Assembly (NCBI RefSeq): GCF_002999335.1
Contig: NW_020312769.1
Coordinates: 62,001 to 126,000 of the forward strand
Source of the DNA: Cyclospora cayetanensis
Lineage: Eukaryota > Apicomplexa > Conoidasida > Eucoccidiorida > Eimeriidae
Direction of reading: 5' to 3'
Length of the DNA stretch: 64,000 nt
This document shows positions 34,568 to 45,901 of this stretch, piece by piece. The notes beneath the pieces are model-generated. The model did not search any database. It saw only the letters and a program-made list of their open reading frames with translations, and was not told the origin of the DNA. The translations under genes were made by a program, and so were the position numbers. Numbering within the stretch: position 1 is the first letter of the stretch; the number at the start of each line of letters is the position of its first letter.

Positions 34568-35547
34568 TTAGTTGGAAGACGCAGCAGCTGACTTCGCTAT
34601 CCTGACGGCTGTGCCATACGCCGTATATTCAACGTGCATTCGCTGCAAACCCGAGGTTACCAGTCGAACGCTCACGACTGCGTTAGCCCCAACGGCTGCT
34701 GCCGCTTCTGCAAGGCGCTGCAATGCAGAGGTTCGAGTTTCTTGTAGCAAGTCGTGCAGCAACTGTTGCTCACCGCCGAGCTGCTGTTGCAGTTGTTGGC
34801 GCCAGATCTCCAAGACGCTGCGTCCGCGCACTGCTGTGCCTTCCACCAACCCTGCAAGCCCCATATTCATCAATTCAGCGCATAGTATGTTAGCGCACTG
34901 GAATAACCTAAGACTGCTGCTCTATTGTGGGTGAGTTCCCCAGGGCAAAGGGGGCTGACTGCTGGAAAACTACACTGCCTGACACACTGCATTAGAGGGC
35001 TCAACGAGCAACATGCAATTACAGAATGCATGATGAAAATAATATCTCCTACTGCTCAGCACTGGCGTGAGACATATGGGCGTGTACCTTTAAATTGAAC
35101 AATACCATGACCTGGTACTGCGGGGGATGTTGACATAAGAATTTCCATTCCGTCAACAAGGTAGCGCTTTGGTTCGGCATTCGACTTCTGGGTTTCTCTT
35201 TCCACGGTCCCTCTCGCTGCTGCCTCCGCGGCAGCTAGCCACTTGTTGCGAGATTCCCGACGCGTGATGCTGGAGGCTGAAAAGATTCTCATTCGGCTGC
35301 CACTGGCCAAGGGGACGGATGGCTCACCATGAGGCGCTACAAGGCCACTAGTGAACAGTGGCCCGCCCTGCAGGGGCCCCATAAACGTAGACGTGCGAAC
35401 AAATTGGGTTAGTGACCCATGGCTCCACCTAAAGGAAGAAGTAGGGGAGCCAAACAGGGAGGACCCCGGAGTGCATGATACTGGAAGCTTGCGGAATCGA
35501 CAAGAATGCGACATCAGCGCCACATACAATGGCTTTACATGCTGCAT
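34568..35547 (-). CDS. UPF0145/YbjQ-family protein with targeting extension
   Basis: Two exons, 35547-35088 and 34851-34568, joined in phase 1 across a 236-base intron, give 247 residues. The C-terminal about 110 residues match the YbjQ/UPF0145 family: the opening strand MEILMSTSPAVPG then HGIVQFKG, the LVEGTAVRGRS turn, a Gln/Leu-rich helix, then RLAEAAAAVGANAVVSVRL and the end AYGTAVRI. In bacteria this is a 100-110 residue protein that forms ring oligomers; its function is not settled. Here about 140 residues precede it, rich in Ser, Arg and Pro with few acids at the very start, consistent with an organelle presequence. Usual bacterial conserved residues (GANAVV, AYGTAV) are intact, so the fold should be preserved. 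Confidence 0.85.
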
Positions 35548-38500
35548 TTGTGAGCAGAGATCCTGAAACTGGCGCCCCCCGAAGTTGAAATGGACATCAA
35601 CTCAGTAACAAGGCGCCGAGACTCATGGATAAGGAGCCGATTCAGTTTGCACTTCACTTTAAATCGCGCAGAACCTTCCAGAATTTGAGCTGAGATCAGG
35701 GTTAAAAGGTAGGAATGATGCTATTGTCACGGTTTTCAAACAAGGTTATGCGGGGCTTGCTTAACGCGGCAGAGCACTGTAGAGGTCGGGTCATACTGGG
35801 TGTCTGGTCTACCCCACAATCTCAAATATCCACAAGTTTTGGCTATCATATGAGGCTCAATCCCTGATTTACGGATATCGGCGCACATTATGCATCAATT
35901 TTTTGCGCCAAAGTGTCGTAGTGGTACGGCTCACACGTGATTCCTGTGCAGTTCACAAGGCCGGAAAAGGCTAAAATTGTTCATCTACTTTCTGCCTTTC
36001 AGCCCCTACATCATTCAGCCGATGCTAACTATGGGCAGTTTCCTACTTAGCCCTTGATAGTGGGCCCTCAACCGCGGTGCCCTGTCGGTGCGTGGGTCGG
36101 AAATGCTAGACCTTGCATCTTGCTTCAGAGAGAGACTCCGGGGCAAGGACGCTTTTATCTGCTTGAAATAATACTTACCTGGCATCTGACCATGCTTCTT
36201 TAGTTCGTCAACCATTTTGGCAGTGTCTCGCTGATCTCACTTGATCCTTCTGAGTGTTGCCGGTTCCTCCAATGCTCGCGTATGCCCAAAGGGGGCGTAT
36301 CCTCATTGCACATGCATTCCACGCCTCGAAAAGATGTGCAGTAGCCCAAAATTTCTGCAGGATCTTTTGCTTCGCCCTGAATCGGAATAGCAGGTTACGG
36401 AACCTTCATGCTATCGCTAGAATACCACCGCTAAAAGAAATTGCACTCCGTACCGTCTTACACGAAGTTAAGGTGCCCATACATTGCATCTGCTGCTGAC
36501 GAATATGACCTCTTTGCTATGTAGTGGGCTCCCCTATAGCTGTACATTACACTCCGGGACTTCATGGACTGGCCCACGAGCATGCCTTACCCCATCCTAT
36601 TAGGAGACCACCACTAGGTAGAGGCTCACTGGCTGTATATTTTTGTGAATCCCACTGTAAGTAAGGAACCTTTGTGCCAAGAACTCACTGCTGGTTTACC
36701 ATACAAAATTTTTGCCAATAAACTACTCGGAGGAATGAAGAATGGCTCTAACAGTTCTCGTCTTACACACTCGACAAGCACAGGGTAGTCAGTAGAAGTT
36801 CCCACATAGCTTGTAGGTCCTGGCTAAGGACGTGATAAATTCAAGCTCAGGCAAGTAAAAGTTAGCGAATATCAGAAAAAGGCATTTAGTGGGCCTATTT
36901 ATGGGGATCAGAGTACTAGGTACTCAACCTAGAAGATTGACCAGCGCTTCGAAGTGCAACCTGTGTATTGAAGCCACTAAACATAGAGCAGAAAGCTTGA
37001 GGTGCAAGCCTTGAAAAGAAGTAAGAGACATAATTAGGGAAAGACCCTTTTTCTCAGGCCAGGTTTGGGAAGGTTTTGCCGTAAAGAATTTTCCTCAGGT
37101 CGTTCTCTCTCCGCCATCCATACTGTGTTTCAGGCACGGCATATGAGGGCAGAAGACGGTGCTGCTAAGCCACTTCTTGGCTTGAGAATCAGCATGGTTT
37201 CTGCCTTTACGCAAGCCCATAAATCTCCAGGAGGGTTTTCTGGTGGACATGATAACAAGACCAACTCTTCATATACCAAAAGTAGAGTGGTAGTTCACAT
37301 TCGAATGGGCATGTCCAAATTTATTTGCACCACAGCAACAGCGAACGACTTAGTGTTTGCTTAGTACAGGGTTGACTGGCATGCGAACGCTTTCGGTCAG
37401 AAGCAAGATTTGGCTTCTGGGGAATTTCAACTTGTAAGCGTCTCGAGAACGACCAAGCAATCAAAGGGATCTCCTCATCCAGGGCGATCTAATGTTCGCC
37501 TTGCGTGCTAAGCAACAATCTCGGAAACCTGCGGCCTTTTGCTGCTGCGGAAATGCATCTGCATCAATGGAGGCTCATTCAGTTGTAGGGCAGGGGGACT
37601 CAAATTTTAGTCGGTGTGAAATCCCCTATGCCCACCACATCGAGGGGCTTTCAGCGCGACAAAGAAAGTCGCACGCATAGATGAATGAGTACTACAGAAG
37701 AAGATGGTGGCGCAGAGTCCTAAAATGCTAGACCAATAGAGGGGGTCTCTTCTTTGGTACAGCTGGTTTGCGCGAGTTCTTTGCCTCCGAAAGATGCCGC
37801 GATAGCAACAGTGAACAAGAGGAATGGCAGAAGGCCTACAATATGGCTCTTTATTTAAAATAACAATTTACATGGATTTTTGCATAGCGTTTTGGTAGCA
37901 CCCGTGAGCGCCACTAAGATGCAAGACATGCGCGGCGGAGGTCACACAATCTAGGCGTTGGGCGACGCAAGACGATAGAAGAAGCTATTTCATATACTGG
38001 AAATATTTGGAATATGCTCGGATTCTTTTCACTACTCCAGAAAAAGGGAGTTTTCACAGTGGCGTTGTTTTGATTGTCGTAGCTTTGCAGGCCGTCCTCA
38101 AAAGCCGCAAGGGGAAACCGAGCAGGGTAAATGTACACCCTTAGCGACAGTCTGCATGTTTTGCCCTAAGTGATGCAGGACGAGGAATAAGACACCTCTG
38201 GCTTCAACTTGGCTGCTGTTTCTGACGCCCAGACGACATGCCGCAACGTGGGAACTCTTTCAATAGAATGATGCACTATGCTGTTTGATGTTAAGACTTG
38301 AGCCTCTGGAACTTAGTGCGCGGGCCTCATTATTTGTGGGTCTGAGATGAGCTTGACTAAAACGTTGGTGCTGCCATCCGCCCCGCAAGCGTCTTGGATT
38401 CACCGGAAAGTCTCCCCTGTCTGCGGCTCCTGTACCACAGCTGTGGCCAGAGGTAGCAACGCTCCAACAGCAGTCTGCGCAAAAGGGGGGGAACGGAAGC
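35548..38500. other. 2.9 kb spacer with one isolated exon-like segment
   Basis: No full gene is supported. On the minus strand 36215-36179 reads as a good first exon (MVDELKKHGQMPG) with a strong donor GTAAGTATT, but I found no following exon. A plus frame from 38347 precedes the Rab3GAP start and may be its 5' untranslated region or an alternative N-terminus. Confidence 0.4.
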
Positions 38501-41500
38501 ATGCTAGGCAATGGGACTTCTTTAGGACGTCAGCGCTCTGAAAGTTCAAGTGCTGGCAACGACAGCACCAGCAATAGCCGACCATGCATTAGCCACACTG
38601 GCACTCCTCCGAGCATGACGCGTCCTTCTGCCGGCAGCATCCCAAAAACCGGTGCGGATATCAGCAGCACTTGGAAGAATTCGCCTACCGGCAGCAGCGG
38701 GAGCAGGATCTCTCATCCCAGAAGTAGCTCTAGTCGCAATAAAAACGGCGCAGATGCTCGCCGTGGAAGCAGCAATAGGAGCACCGCATGTGGCGATGGG
38801 GGTAATGACGACACGTTCGTGAGTGAAGCCTTGCTACGAGAGATTGTTTTTGAGGATTATTCCCGTGCTTCTTCGTGGGAGCGCTTGCAGCATCAGCTGC
38901 TGTCTTCTGTTCGCTCCCTCAAGATTGCCGTTGCTCGCCACCGTTTCCTACGTCAAGTGGATGCCGCGAATGCAGAAGCAGCAGTGCCGCCTGTTGCCTC
39001 CGCCCCCCATCAACCTATGCGCGCAGGGGATGCGTTAATCAACAAAAGCGGCAGCTGGCACACCTGTGCGGAGATCCTCCCGCGGTGTGCTTGCGCATGT
39101 TCTTCCTTAGCTCAAGAGCAGCAGCAGAGCTCTTTGTCTATGCAGCTGTTCGCACCTCTGGTGCTTCAAACTCTGCTAATTAATCCACAGCACCAAACCC
39201 ACCCCCTGGGCACATCCCAGCGGCTGCCGGGAGAGTTGCTGCGGCTCACATACACGTGTTCAGCGCCTCTGCCTGAAGTTCGCCGCTGCAGCTGTACTGT
39301 CAGCAGGCGTAGCGGCGATGTACAACACGCGCTTCAAGACACAGATCAGTTTTTTGAGGAGCATGGGTTCTTGAGCAGCAGCGCAATCTCTTCTCTGCTG
39401 CGTGGAGGCAGCGGGGGCCATCGCGAACTGCGCTGTGGCAGGTGTGCTGCATGCATACTGCAGTGGGAGAGGTTGATTCCCAGCCGCGCCACATTCTTGC
39501 AGCGAGACTTCGGAGGTGAGCGAGCAGACGCCAATCTCAGGAGGCAAACTTTGCACCCCGTGTCCAAACGGCAGAACTTTACGCTTCTAACGCGGTGCCT
39601 GTTGTGCTTTCAGTTTCGGAATATCTGAGCCTTGAAGCAGTTCAGCTACCACCCGGCAGTCGCCGAACAGGAGCGAAGAGCCAGCAGGCTGTGGCTACTA
39701 CTAGCGCTGCAGACACCGCAGGGGCGCTACAAATTGCAAAGCATGCCGCGAGGACTGTGCTTGCGGCGCTCAGTCTCGCAATACGCACAGCTCAGCAGCA
39801 CGAGCAGCACCAAACGCAGGGGCAACAGGAACAGCCGCCCAGCAGCCATCTCCTGATGAAGCTGCCACTCTTTGCCGTTCACTCACCGCAACATGAGGAG
39901 TGTATAGGCACCCATGTACTTTCCAGCCAAAAGGCCACCACCACCGCGTGTTGCTCAAGCTCACGTGCAGAAGAAACAGCAGATATTAGCGGAGCAGCAC
40001 CATCTACGGAAGCGGCGGGGAACGCAGTGAGGACAGAGCGATGCGAAGGAAGCATTGCAGCCAAAGCCACTGATATTAGCCCCCTCCTTATAAGGGAGTA
40101 TGCTTCCCATTGTCTGTCTTCCAGCTTTGCTTTCGGCGATTGGACCGGTGAGTCACTGTTTCCCATAAGGCCTCAATGTGCTGACTGACTGCTAGTCGCT
40201 AGAAAGCAAGTTGGACCGCGCTGTTTCCTGCCTCTACAGAAACTGCAGCACTTTCTGAGCTCGTGCGCGCTGCGCAGAATTTCTGCATTTAATCCTCCCG
40301 CATTTAAGCGTGAACTTGGAGTGTTGTCAAGAAGCAAACCCACACCAGGGGCACCCAACAATCTGCGCGCTGCAACGCCTCGCGGTTACCGCCCAATACA
40401 CGTATTTCCTTCCTCGACAGTGGCAGCACACTTCGTGGCGTAAACTTCAAAACTGCACGTCCGCGGCAGCGGTAAAAGCCCCGCATGAAGCGTGGTGGCT
40501 GCAAAGTGCGCCCGGTAACGCTTACGGGGATAGCGAAGGGACCAACAGCAGAAAAAGTGCCAGCCTCATCGATGCTTGGCGCGAGATAGGAGTAGGGGCA
40601 GCCACGCCACCTGAGGATACTGAAGGCAGCACGACTCCGACGGCAGACATGTTGCTGCAGCTGCTACTGCAACAGCCCTGTCCGTTTCAGGACTTGCATG
40701 TGATTTGGTGCTCGCCGCTGCAGACACTAAAAGACTTCTGCGGAAGCAGTTGCAGCAGCAGCAGCAGCAGCAAGCCGGCCGCTGCCGCATTGGATTGCCG
40801 GCTCAGACTGACGGTGCATTCTTCATTGCTACACATGCACAATAAGCTTCTGCGGATCCACGAAAACTCGAAGAAGCATTCGCAAGAGTACAATATTCTC
40901 GCAAATGTTTTTCAGTCGCTGAAGTTTCTACAGGGGGATCCTCTGGGCGACCACTGTAGAGCTACAAGACGTATTTACAACCTGAGCATGCTACTGCTCG
41001 CCTGCAGCAGCAGTACCAGTAATAGCAGTACCAGTAATAGCAGCAATAGTGCTAGCAGTACTAGTGCTAGCAGCGTCTATAAGGCCGTCTCCCAGCAGCC
41101 ACTACTTTCTGTGCGTCCCAAAATCCTGCGCCGTATTGAAAGCAGCATTCGGCAGCCAGATATGTCGATCTGCCGGAGGCGCGGCTCTGCTGTCAGCAGA
41201 CGCAGCAGGCACAGCCACGACAGCCGCAGCAGCGGAAGCAGTAGCGATGCGAGCGATGCAAGCGGCGTGGAGGCAGCGTGTGTCGTAGAGGCAAGCCTGC
41301 AGCAGCTATTCAGGCCTATGAGGCGACAGCAGCAGTTGCTAATTCATGAGCAGCAAGTCAAGCGGCTATTGCTGATCGGAAGAAGCTCCCGCGGCGTTAA
41401 GTGCAGCTGCTGCTCCAGTGCATGCAGCTGCTGCGGCGTTGACGGGGCGTTTGGCATTCTCTGGGGAAGCAGCAGTAGCGGCAGCTACTTTTCTGAACTG

Positions 41501-43595
41501 GCACTCATGGCTGGGGAGTGGCAAGGACTCCAGCAGTTACAGCGCTTCTGGCATAGGCTGGTCATGCAGCTTCGCGACATGTGGGAGAAGGGACGGCTGC
41601 TGCCGCGTATCGTTGCAGGCCTTACAGCAGCAACGGTGGCAACATGCCAAGCGGAAGCCACGCAAGGCACAACCGAGGAGGGACAGAAGTGGAGCGCCTT
41701 CGCTGCAGCGAGAGGCATATCTTGCTGCCCAGATGGACCCTGTGCACTGCCCGACTTGTGCTGTACTCCCCTGCAACAGCTGTTCCAACAGCTGAACTGC
41801 GCGATACAACAGCGCCGCTTGCAGTGCCTCCTGCATCAGCTGCCGCAGGAGCAGCCGCAGCAGCCTTTTGAATCCCTGCGCTTCGTGCTGCCTTCTCCCG
41901 AGGATCTCGCTGGCTTCCACGAACCCATCCTGCCGGTGCTCCCCCCCATCACCGAGGCAAGCCAAGTTGATGTGCAGTACTTTAGCCCAATATATATATA
42001 TATATATCTGTGAAGCAGTTTTCCCTATGTGTATGTGCCAGATCAGATGCCCCCCAGGACACCCCTGCCTGCCCCTGCACAGTCCGAGTAAGGTGACTCC
42101 TTGTTGACGCTTTGTTCACGTGCCAGGCTTGTTGACGGTGCAGGAAACCCTTGACATGCATGCGACCATCCTACGGGAACGCAGAAATCTTGGAGGCAGC
42201 CCGCAGAATCCCCTCGGGGCGGCCTGCCCGTCAGTGGCGCAGTCTTCGACCAGCGCAAGTGTATGCACACCCGATTTCAATCCTGCATGGTGGCAGCACT
42301 GCTTCACCGGCCTGCCGCAGAGCGCAGAGCAACTGGTGCTTCAAGGGGAATATCTGCTGCGCCAGCGGGAGGCAACACGATCGGCTGCGGCTGCAGCGTT
42401 GGCTGGCGCGACACACCCCCTCGGTGCAATGCAAAGGGCGGCTATGGCCGCAGCTCATCTAGTGACGACTGAAGGGCCGCCAGACTCGCAAAGAACTGAT
42501 CCAAAAAGGATGCATTTGGAGGCAGAGGCTGCCCAGCAGCAGCCCCTCTTTAACTACCTGGTCAGCCTTCTTCGCCGTGCAGGCGATCCTGCTCGGCTAC
42601 GTCACTCTGACATCAACAACTAAACAGCTGACGCCATGCTTTCTCTTGAAGCTCCTGAGAAATTTGCATTTGTACTACTTAATTCTGCTCTGCAATGCTT
42701 CCTGCCGCAGGTTGAGGGGGAGATGGCTTTACATGGACTCGAATCTCTCACAGCCCCTGATCTGTTGGGACACCTTTTGCGGATTCTCGTGGCCTCCCTG
42801 TCTGAACAGTGTCGGCTTGCCTGCGCATGCGTTCTGGCCGCTGCTCCAAGCTGCGACGGGGGCATCAGACGTTGCCTATACACTCCCGGAGTTGCTGCTG
42901 TATGTTTTGAGCGCAGTGGCCGCGGTGTCCATGCCACGAACAGCACCAGCACCAGCTGCAGAGGAGCTCTGTTTCCTTGTCACATTCCTGCTCTGCAAGC
43001 TGCTGTAGACGACCTGCAGCGGCACGCAATCGCGCATGCGGCAACGATCCCCGCGGCCGCTTTTAAGGACGGATCCTCGTGGATACCGTCTGTGGCGTTG
43101 CTTGCAGCATGTCTGAGATGTGAGTACATGTTCTCTGCTGCTGCTGGCCTCTGCCAGGTGTTTGGCACCGATCCAGCGGCTCTACCCATAGTACGCCGAG
43201 CCCTACAGCTACTTCTCCAGCAACTGCAGCAACAGGAACACGCTGCAGCAAGAGGCACCATCGAGCAGCGTACTACAGGCCTTGAGGGCTGGCAGGCAGG
43301 AGAGTGTCCAGATGCAGAGTGCGACATATTAGTGCCTATACTGTCTTGCAGTGAGAAGCGCGCGTTGCAACACGTGTTGCATCGATGCAGTGGCGACCTG
43401 GACTGTGACTCGGCCATGGGAACTTCTGATGATCCATGGGATGTGCGCCTCCCATGGCCTCCGTTTGCTGAGGAATACATTTTCCTCTCCCAACCTGCCG
43501 AAACAGGCGCTCACGAGCATAGAGGGCGCTTCTATTGCAGAAAACAGCACGGCGACAGGGCTTTCGCAGTAGCCATAGAACGATCCTTTCGGTAG
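38501..43595 (+). CDS. Rab3 GTPase-activating protein catalytic subunit homologue
   Basis: Five exons: 38501-39515, 39614-40147, 40278-41971, 42144-42600, 42652-43595, giving about 1547 residues, against roughly 980 in human RAB3GAP1. Recognisable blocks: FEDYSRASSWERL (118-130) matches the N-terminal signature; PLQQLFQQLNCAIQQR and FVLPSPEDLAGFHEP in the middle; FNPAWWQHCFTGLPQ matches the W-x-W...A-x-P region of the GAP domain; and the C-terminus reads LPWPPFAEEYIFLSQPAE, like the PPP-x-REYILR end of the family. With a partner subunit the family activates GTP hydrolysis on Rab3 and acts as exchange factor for Rab18 in ER-Golgi traffic and lipid-droplet biology. Extra length is largely Ser/Gln/Ala low complexity from AGC and CAG repeats. 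Start 38501 is the first ATG of the open frame; the donor at 41971 has an alternative a few bases earlier. Confidence 0.8.
40751..40772 (+). repeat. GCA/AGC trinucleotide run (Ser codons)
   Basis: An uninterrupted run of seven GCA units, read in the Rab3GAP frame as a poly-Ser tract. Such runs are typical of Eimeria coding sequence. Confidence 0.85.
41002..41075 (+). repeat. Degenerate AGC/AGT repeat coding Ser-Thr-Asn
   Basis: A 15-base unit (AGTACCAGTAATAGC) is repeated twice exactly and then in diverged form, within the Rab3GAP reading frame. It encodes repeated STSNS-like peptide and keeps the frame open. Confidence 0.8.
41990..42007. repeat. (TA)n microsatellite at the start of an intron
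   Basis: Nine TA units directly after the predicted donor of the third Rab3GAP intron (41972-42143). Placement in the intron explains how the run is tolerated. Confidence 0.85.
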
Positions 43596-44188
43596 CTCAA
43601 TCAATGAGTAATTGCAACACTGCCGTCCTGCCGTTGAATCCTAGGTACTGCACACATGTGAATAGAGAAGTGAGCTAATCTCAGCACCGGAGCTTTTGCG
43701 TATTCGAAACAAAGTGCATAAATACTACCGGAGAGCGCACTGCGCGAATATATGTGTAACGACGCAGCCGTATCGGATGTACGCGTCGTCATCTACGTGC
43801 TCCTGCAGCTCAGGAGGCAAAAAGGAATGCCGGAAAAGCAGATCCAAAAGGCTAAGTAAACCATTGGACGACGGTTTGGCGACATTGAGTTGGCCCCTCA
43901 ATTAACACACTTTTTACAACTGCGGAGCGCAATTATCAAAACTTGTTAGATATGAGCCTGCAGGCAACCAGGCACCGCCGAAACCCCTTTCATTCTCTCT
44001 ACGTCCCTGCACTATTGGAGAGCCGTGCGAGACGGACGTTTTCCTGAATTTTTTTCTGTGAAGGGAGTTCCGGGTTCAGGGGGCAAGTCGCACACACAGT
44101 AGGTCCGCATATTAATAGGAAGATGAGGCAGAGTAGTCATGGGGGTTCTTGTGGGTGCATGCAATGTATGCAGGCTATGCCAGTCTCG
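43596..44188. other. Convergent spacer
   Basis: The 3' flank of the Rab3GAP homologue. No frame with support. Confidence 0.4.
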
Positions 44189-44849
44189 TTAATACGTGGA
44201 GGGAGGCATTGACTGGAAAGTGATCCCTAGGAGCAGCAAGGTGCTTTGCTTGTTATAGCCTCCAGATTCCATGGAGTGACAGCTGGCCTCGACGCACGTG
44301 TACGCAGCAATAGACCCCAGCGAACAGCCATGCTTGCAGCTCCGGGAAAAGGGGTTTGCTTTACATGCAATCTGTGAAACAGGGTTCCCCAAAAGCCGAA
44401 AGTCTTCCACTTGAGGCACGACTTTGCGCCCTTGAGGCACGTTGAGAAAAATTGTAGAATGGTGCACTGAGGCTGAGGCTGCAGGCGCTCTAAGGGGTTG
44501 CAAGGGGTCTCTTGACAGGGCCTTGCTGACGTGCTCATAAGCGATATCGGTTAGCATCCCGAAAGAGCAAATTGTAGCAGTGCATACTGACACTAATAGC
44601 AGAGTCCACTTGTATATCCTTATTTGCTGCAGTAGCGGATAAATACGTGCACAAACGCTGTCCGAGCCCAACTACTAGAGGGCCGGGGCCAGAAGTTTTC
44701 TGCCTTTTGTGGCTTGAATCGCGATGTAGCGCTGCGATGGCATGCCTTGCAGATAGGTTTCCTCGCGACCTAGAACGGAAATTGCAAAATGGATTATTCA
44801 AGCATATGAGGCCTAGATGAACGCTATAAAAGCAAGAACACACTGCCAT
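44189..44849 (-). CDS. Possible Cys-rich membrane or secreted protein
   Basis: The minus frame ending at 44189 is open for 160 codons. It carries a hydrophobic segment (WTLLLVSVCTATICSFG) followed by a polar region with about seven Cys (CKANPFSRSCKHGCSLG). An upstream frame in another phase starts at ATG 44849, and an acceptor CTACTGCAG near 44630 would place QIRIYKWTLLL at the beginning of the second exon. The join was not proven. A signal-anchor followed by a Cys-rich ectodomain would fit a surface or secretory protein. No family is recognised. Confidence 0.33.
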
Positions 44850-45901
44850 GCGAATGAGACCCTACAACGGTTTCTTGCACCCCGGGATGCAGTAACAGCT
44901 CTAAATGTTCCAAAAAAGCCGTTTTCAAGCAATTGTCGTAAGCGGACTCCATCACACAAAAGTAATTGAGAGTGAAGTAGAGTTGCTATAGATATTGACG
45001 ATTACTGAGGACGATGCGCCAAGGCTCGTACTTGCCTCACCTGCACATCCTCACAGTCGACGAACTGCACCAGGCGTACTCCACTGCAAGCTTATGGTCG
45101 TGTGTTTTTTAAACATCTTTTTATCATATATCCTCTTTTGGCTCGATATCGCGCCCCTATCCAGTTTCAGTAGTTTGTCTTTCAGCAAGTAAAAGTAGTG
45201 AAAACGTTTTGGGCTTGTCTACGCCACCTTACCGCTTACCGAGGAATGAAGCCTTAGGTCGCTCATGAGCCTGCACGGCTACAGGAGTTTGCATGCCGAG
45301 CTGCCCGCTCCACTTCCGTACGCCGCCAACGATAAGCATAGGTAGCTGTTCAAAGGTGTGAACCATCAAAAGAACCCTTATTCGGTATTGCTGTACCATG
45401 CACACCTGTTTTGGGGCAGTGAACGGATGAAAAAAAAACACGCGTCGCTGTCGCGAAACGCGGAAGGAGCCAAGTCCGTCATCGAATAACACTGCGTTTT
45501 GCACCTACAGCGACGCGTAGGCCATATTATAAGCCGTAGATGAATGGCCACTCATACAAAACCCTCGAATGGGGTATCAAGGATTCACTAGTGCAGAAGT
45601 AGCAAACTACGGCCTATAATGCGAGCAGAGAAGCACAAAAGGCCTACAACTCGCAATGCTCACGCCGCCATACACAATTCCCGGCGGTCCTGTTACAAGG
45701 ATAACACTGTGCGAATGCACGACTACCATTCAAGTTCGGAAGAAGCACGGCATCCCGAGGCTCCTGCATGCACATACATAGACAAACACATACACGCATA
45801 CATACACAAACATTCATACATATACACGAGAAAAGCGCCTTCAGAAGCCTATTTACGTCTTAAAGGGGGTTCAGATAGAATTAGTTGCAAATGACCTTGC
45901 T
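44850..45901. other. Spacer
   Basis: No supported gene. A minus frame at 45229-45504 has no motif. It contains the ACA/CATA-rich tract listed separately. Confidence 0.4.
45768..45830. repeat. CATA/CACA-rich low-complexity tract
   Basis: About 60 bases built from variants of ACATACA and ACACA with few interruptions, lying 70 bases beyond the stop of the HCF101-like gene. It may be part of that gene's 3' flank. Confidence 0.7.

Noticed and set aside
36171..36183. Plus-strand ATACTTACCTGGC resembles the 5' end of U1 snRNA
   Set aside because: No U1 stem-loop I or Sm site follows in the right spacing. On the minus strand the same bases are simply a strong GT donor after the exon MVDELKKHGQMPG. 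The TTGCACTCC at about 36440 is too far away to be U1 stem-loop II.
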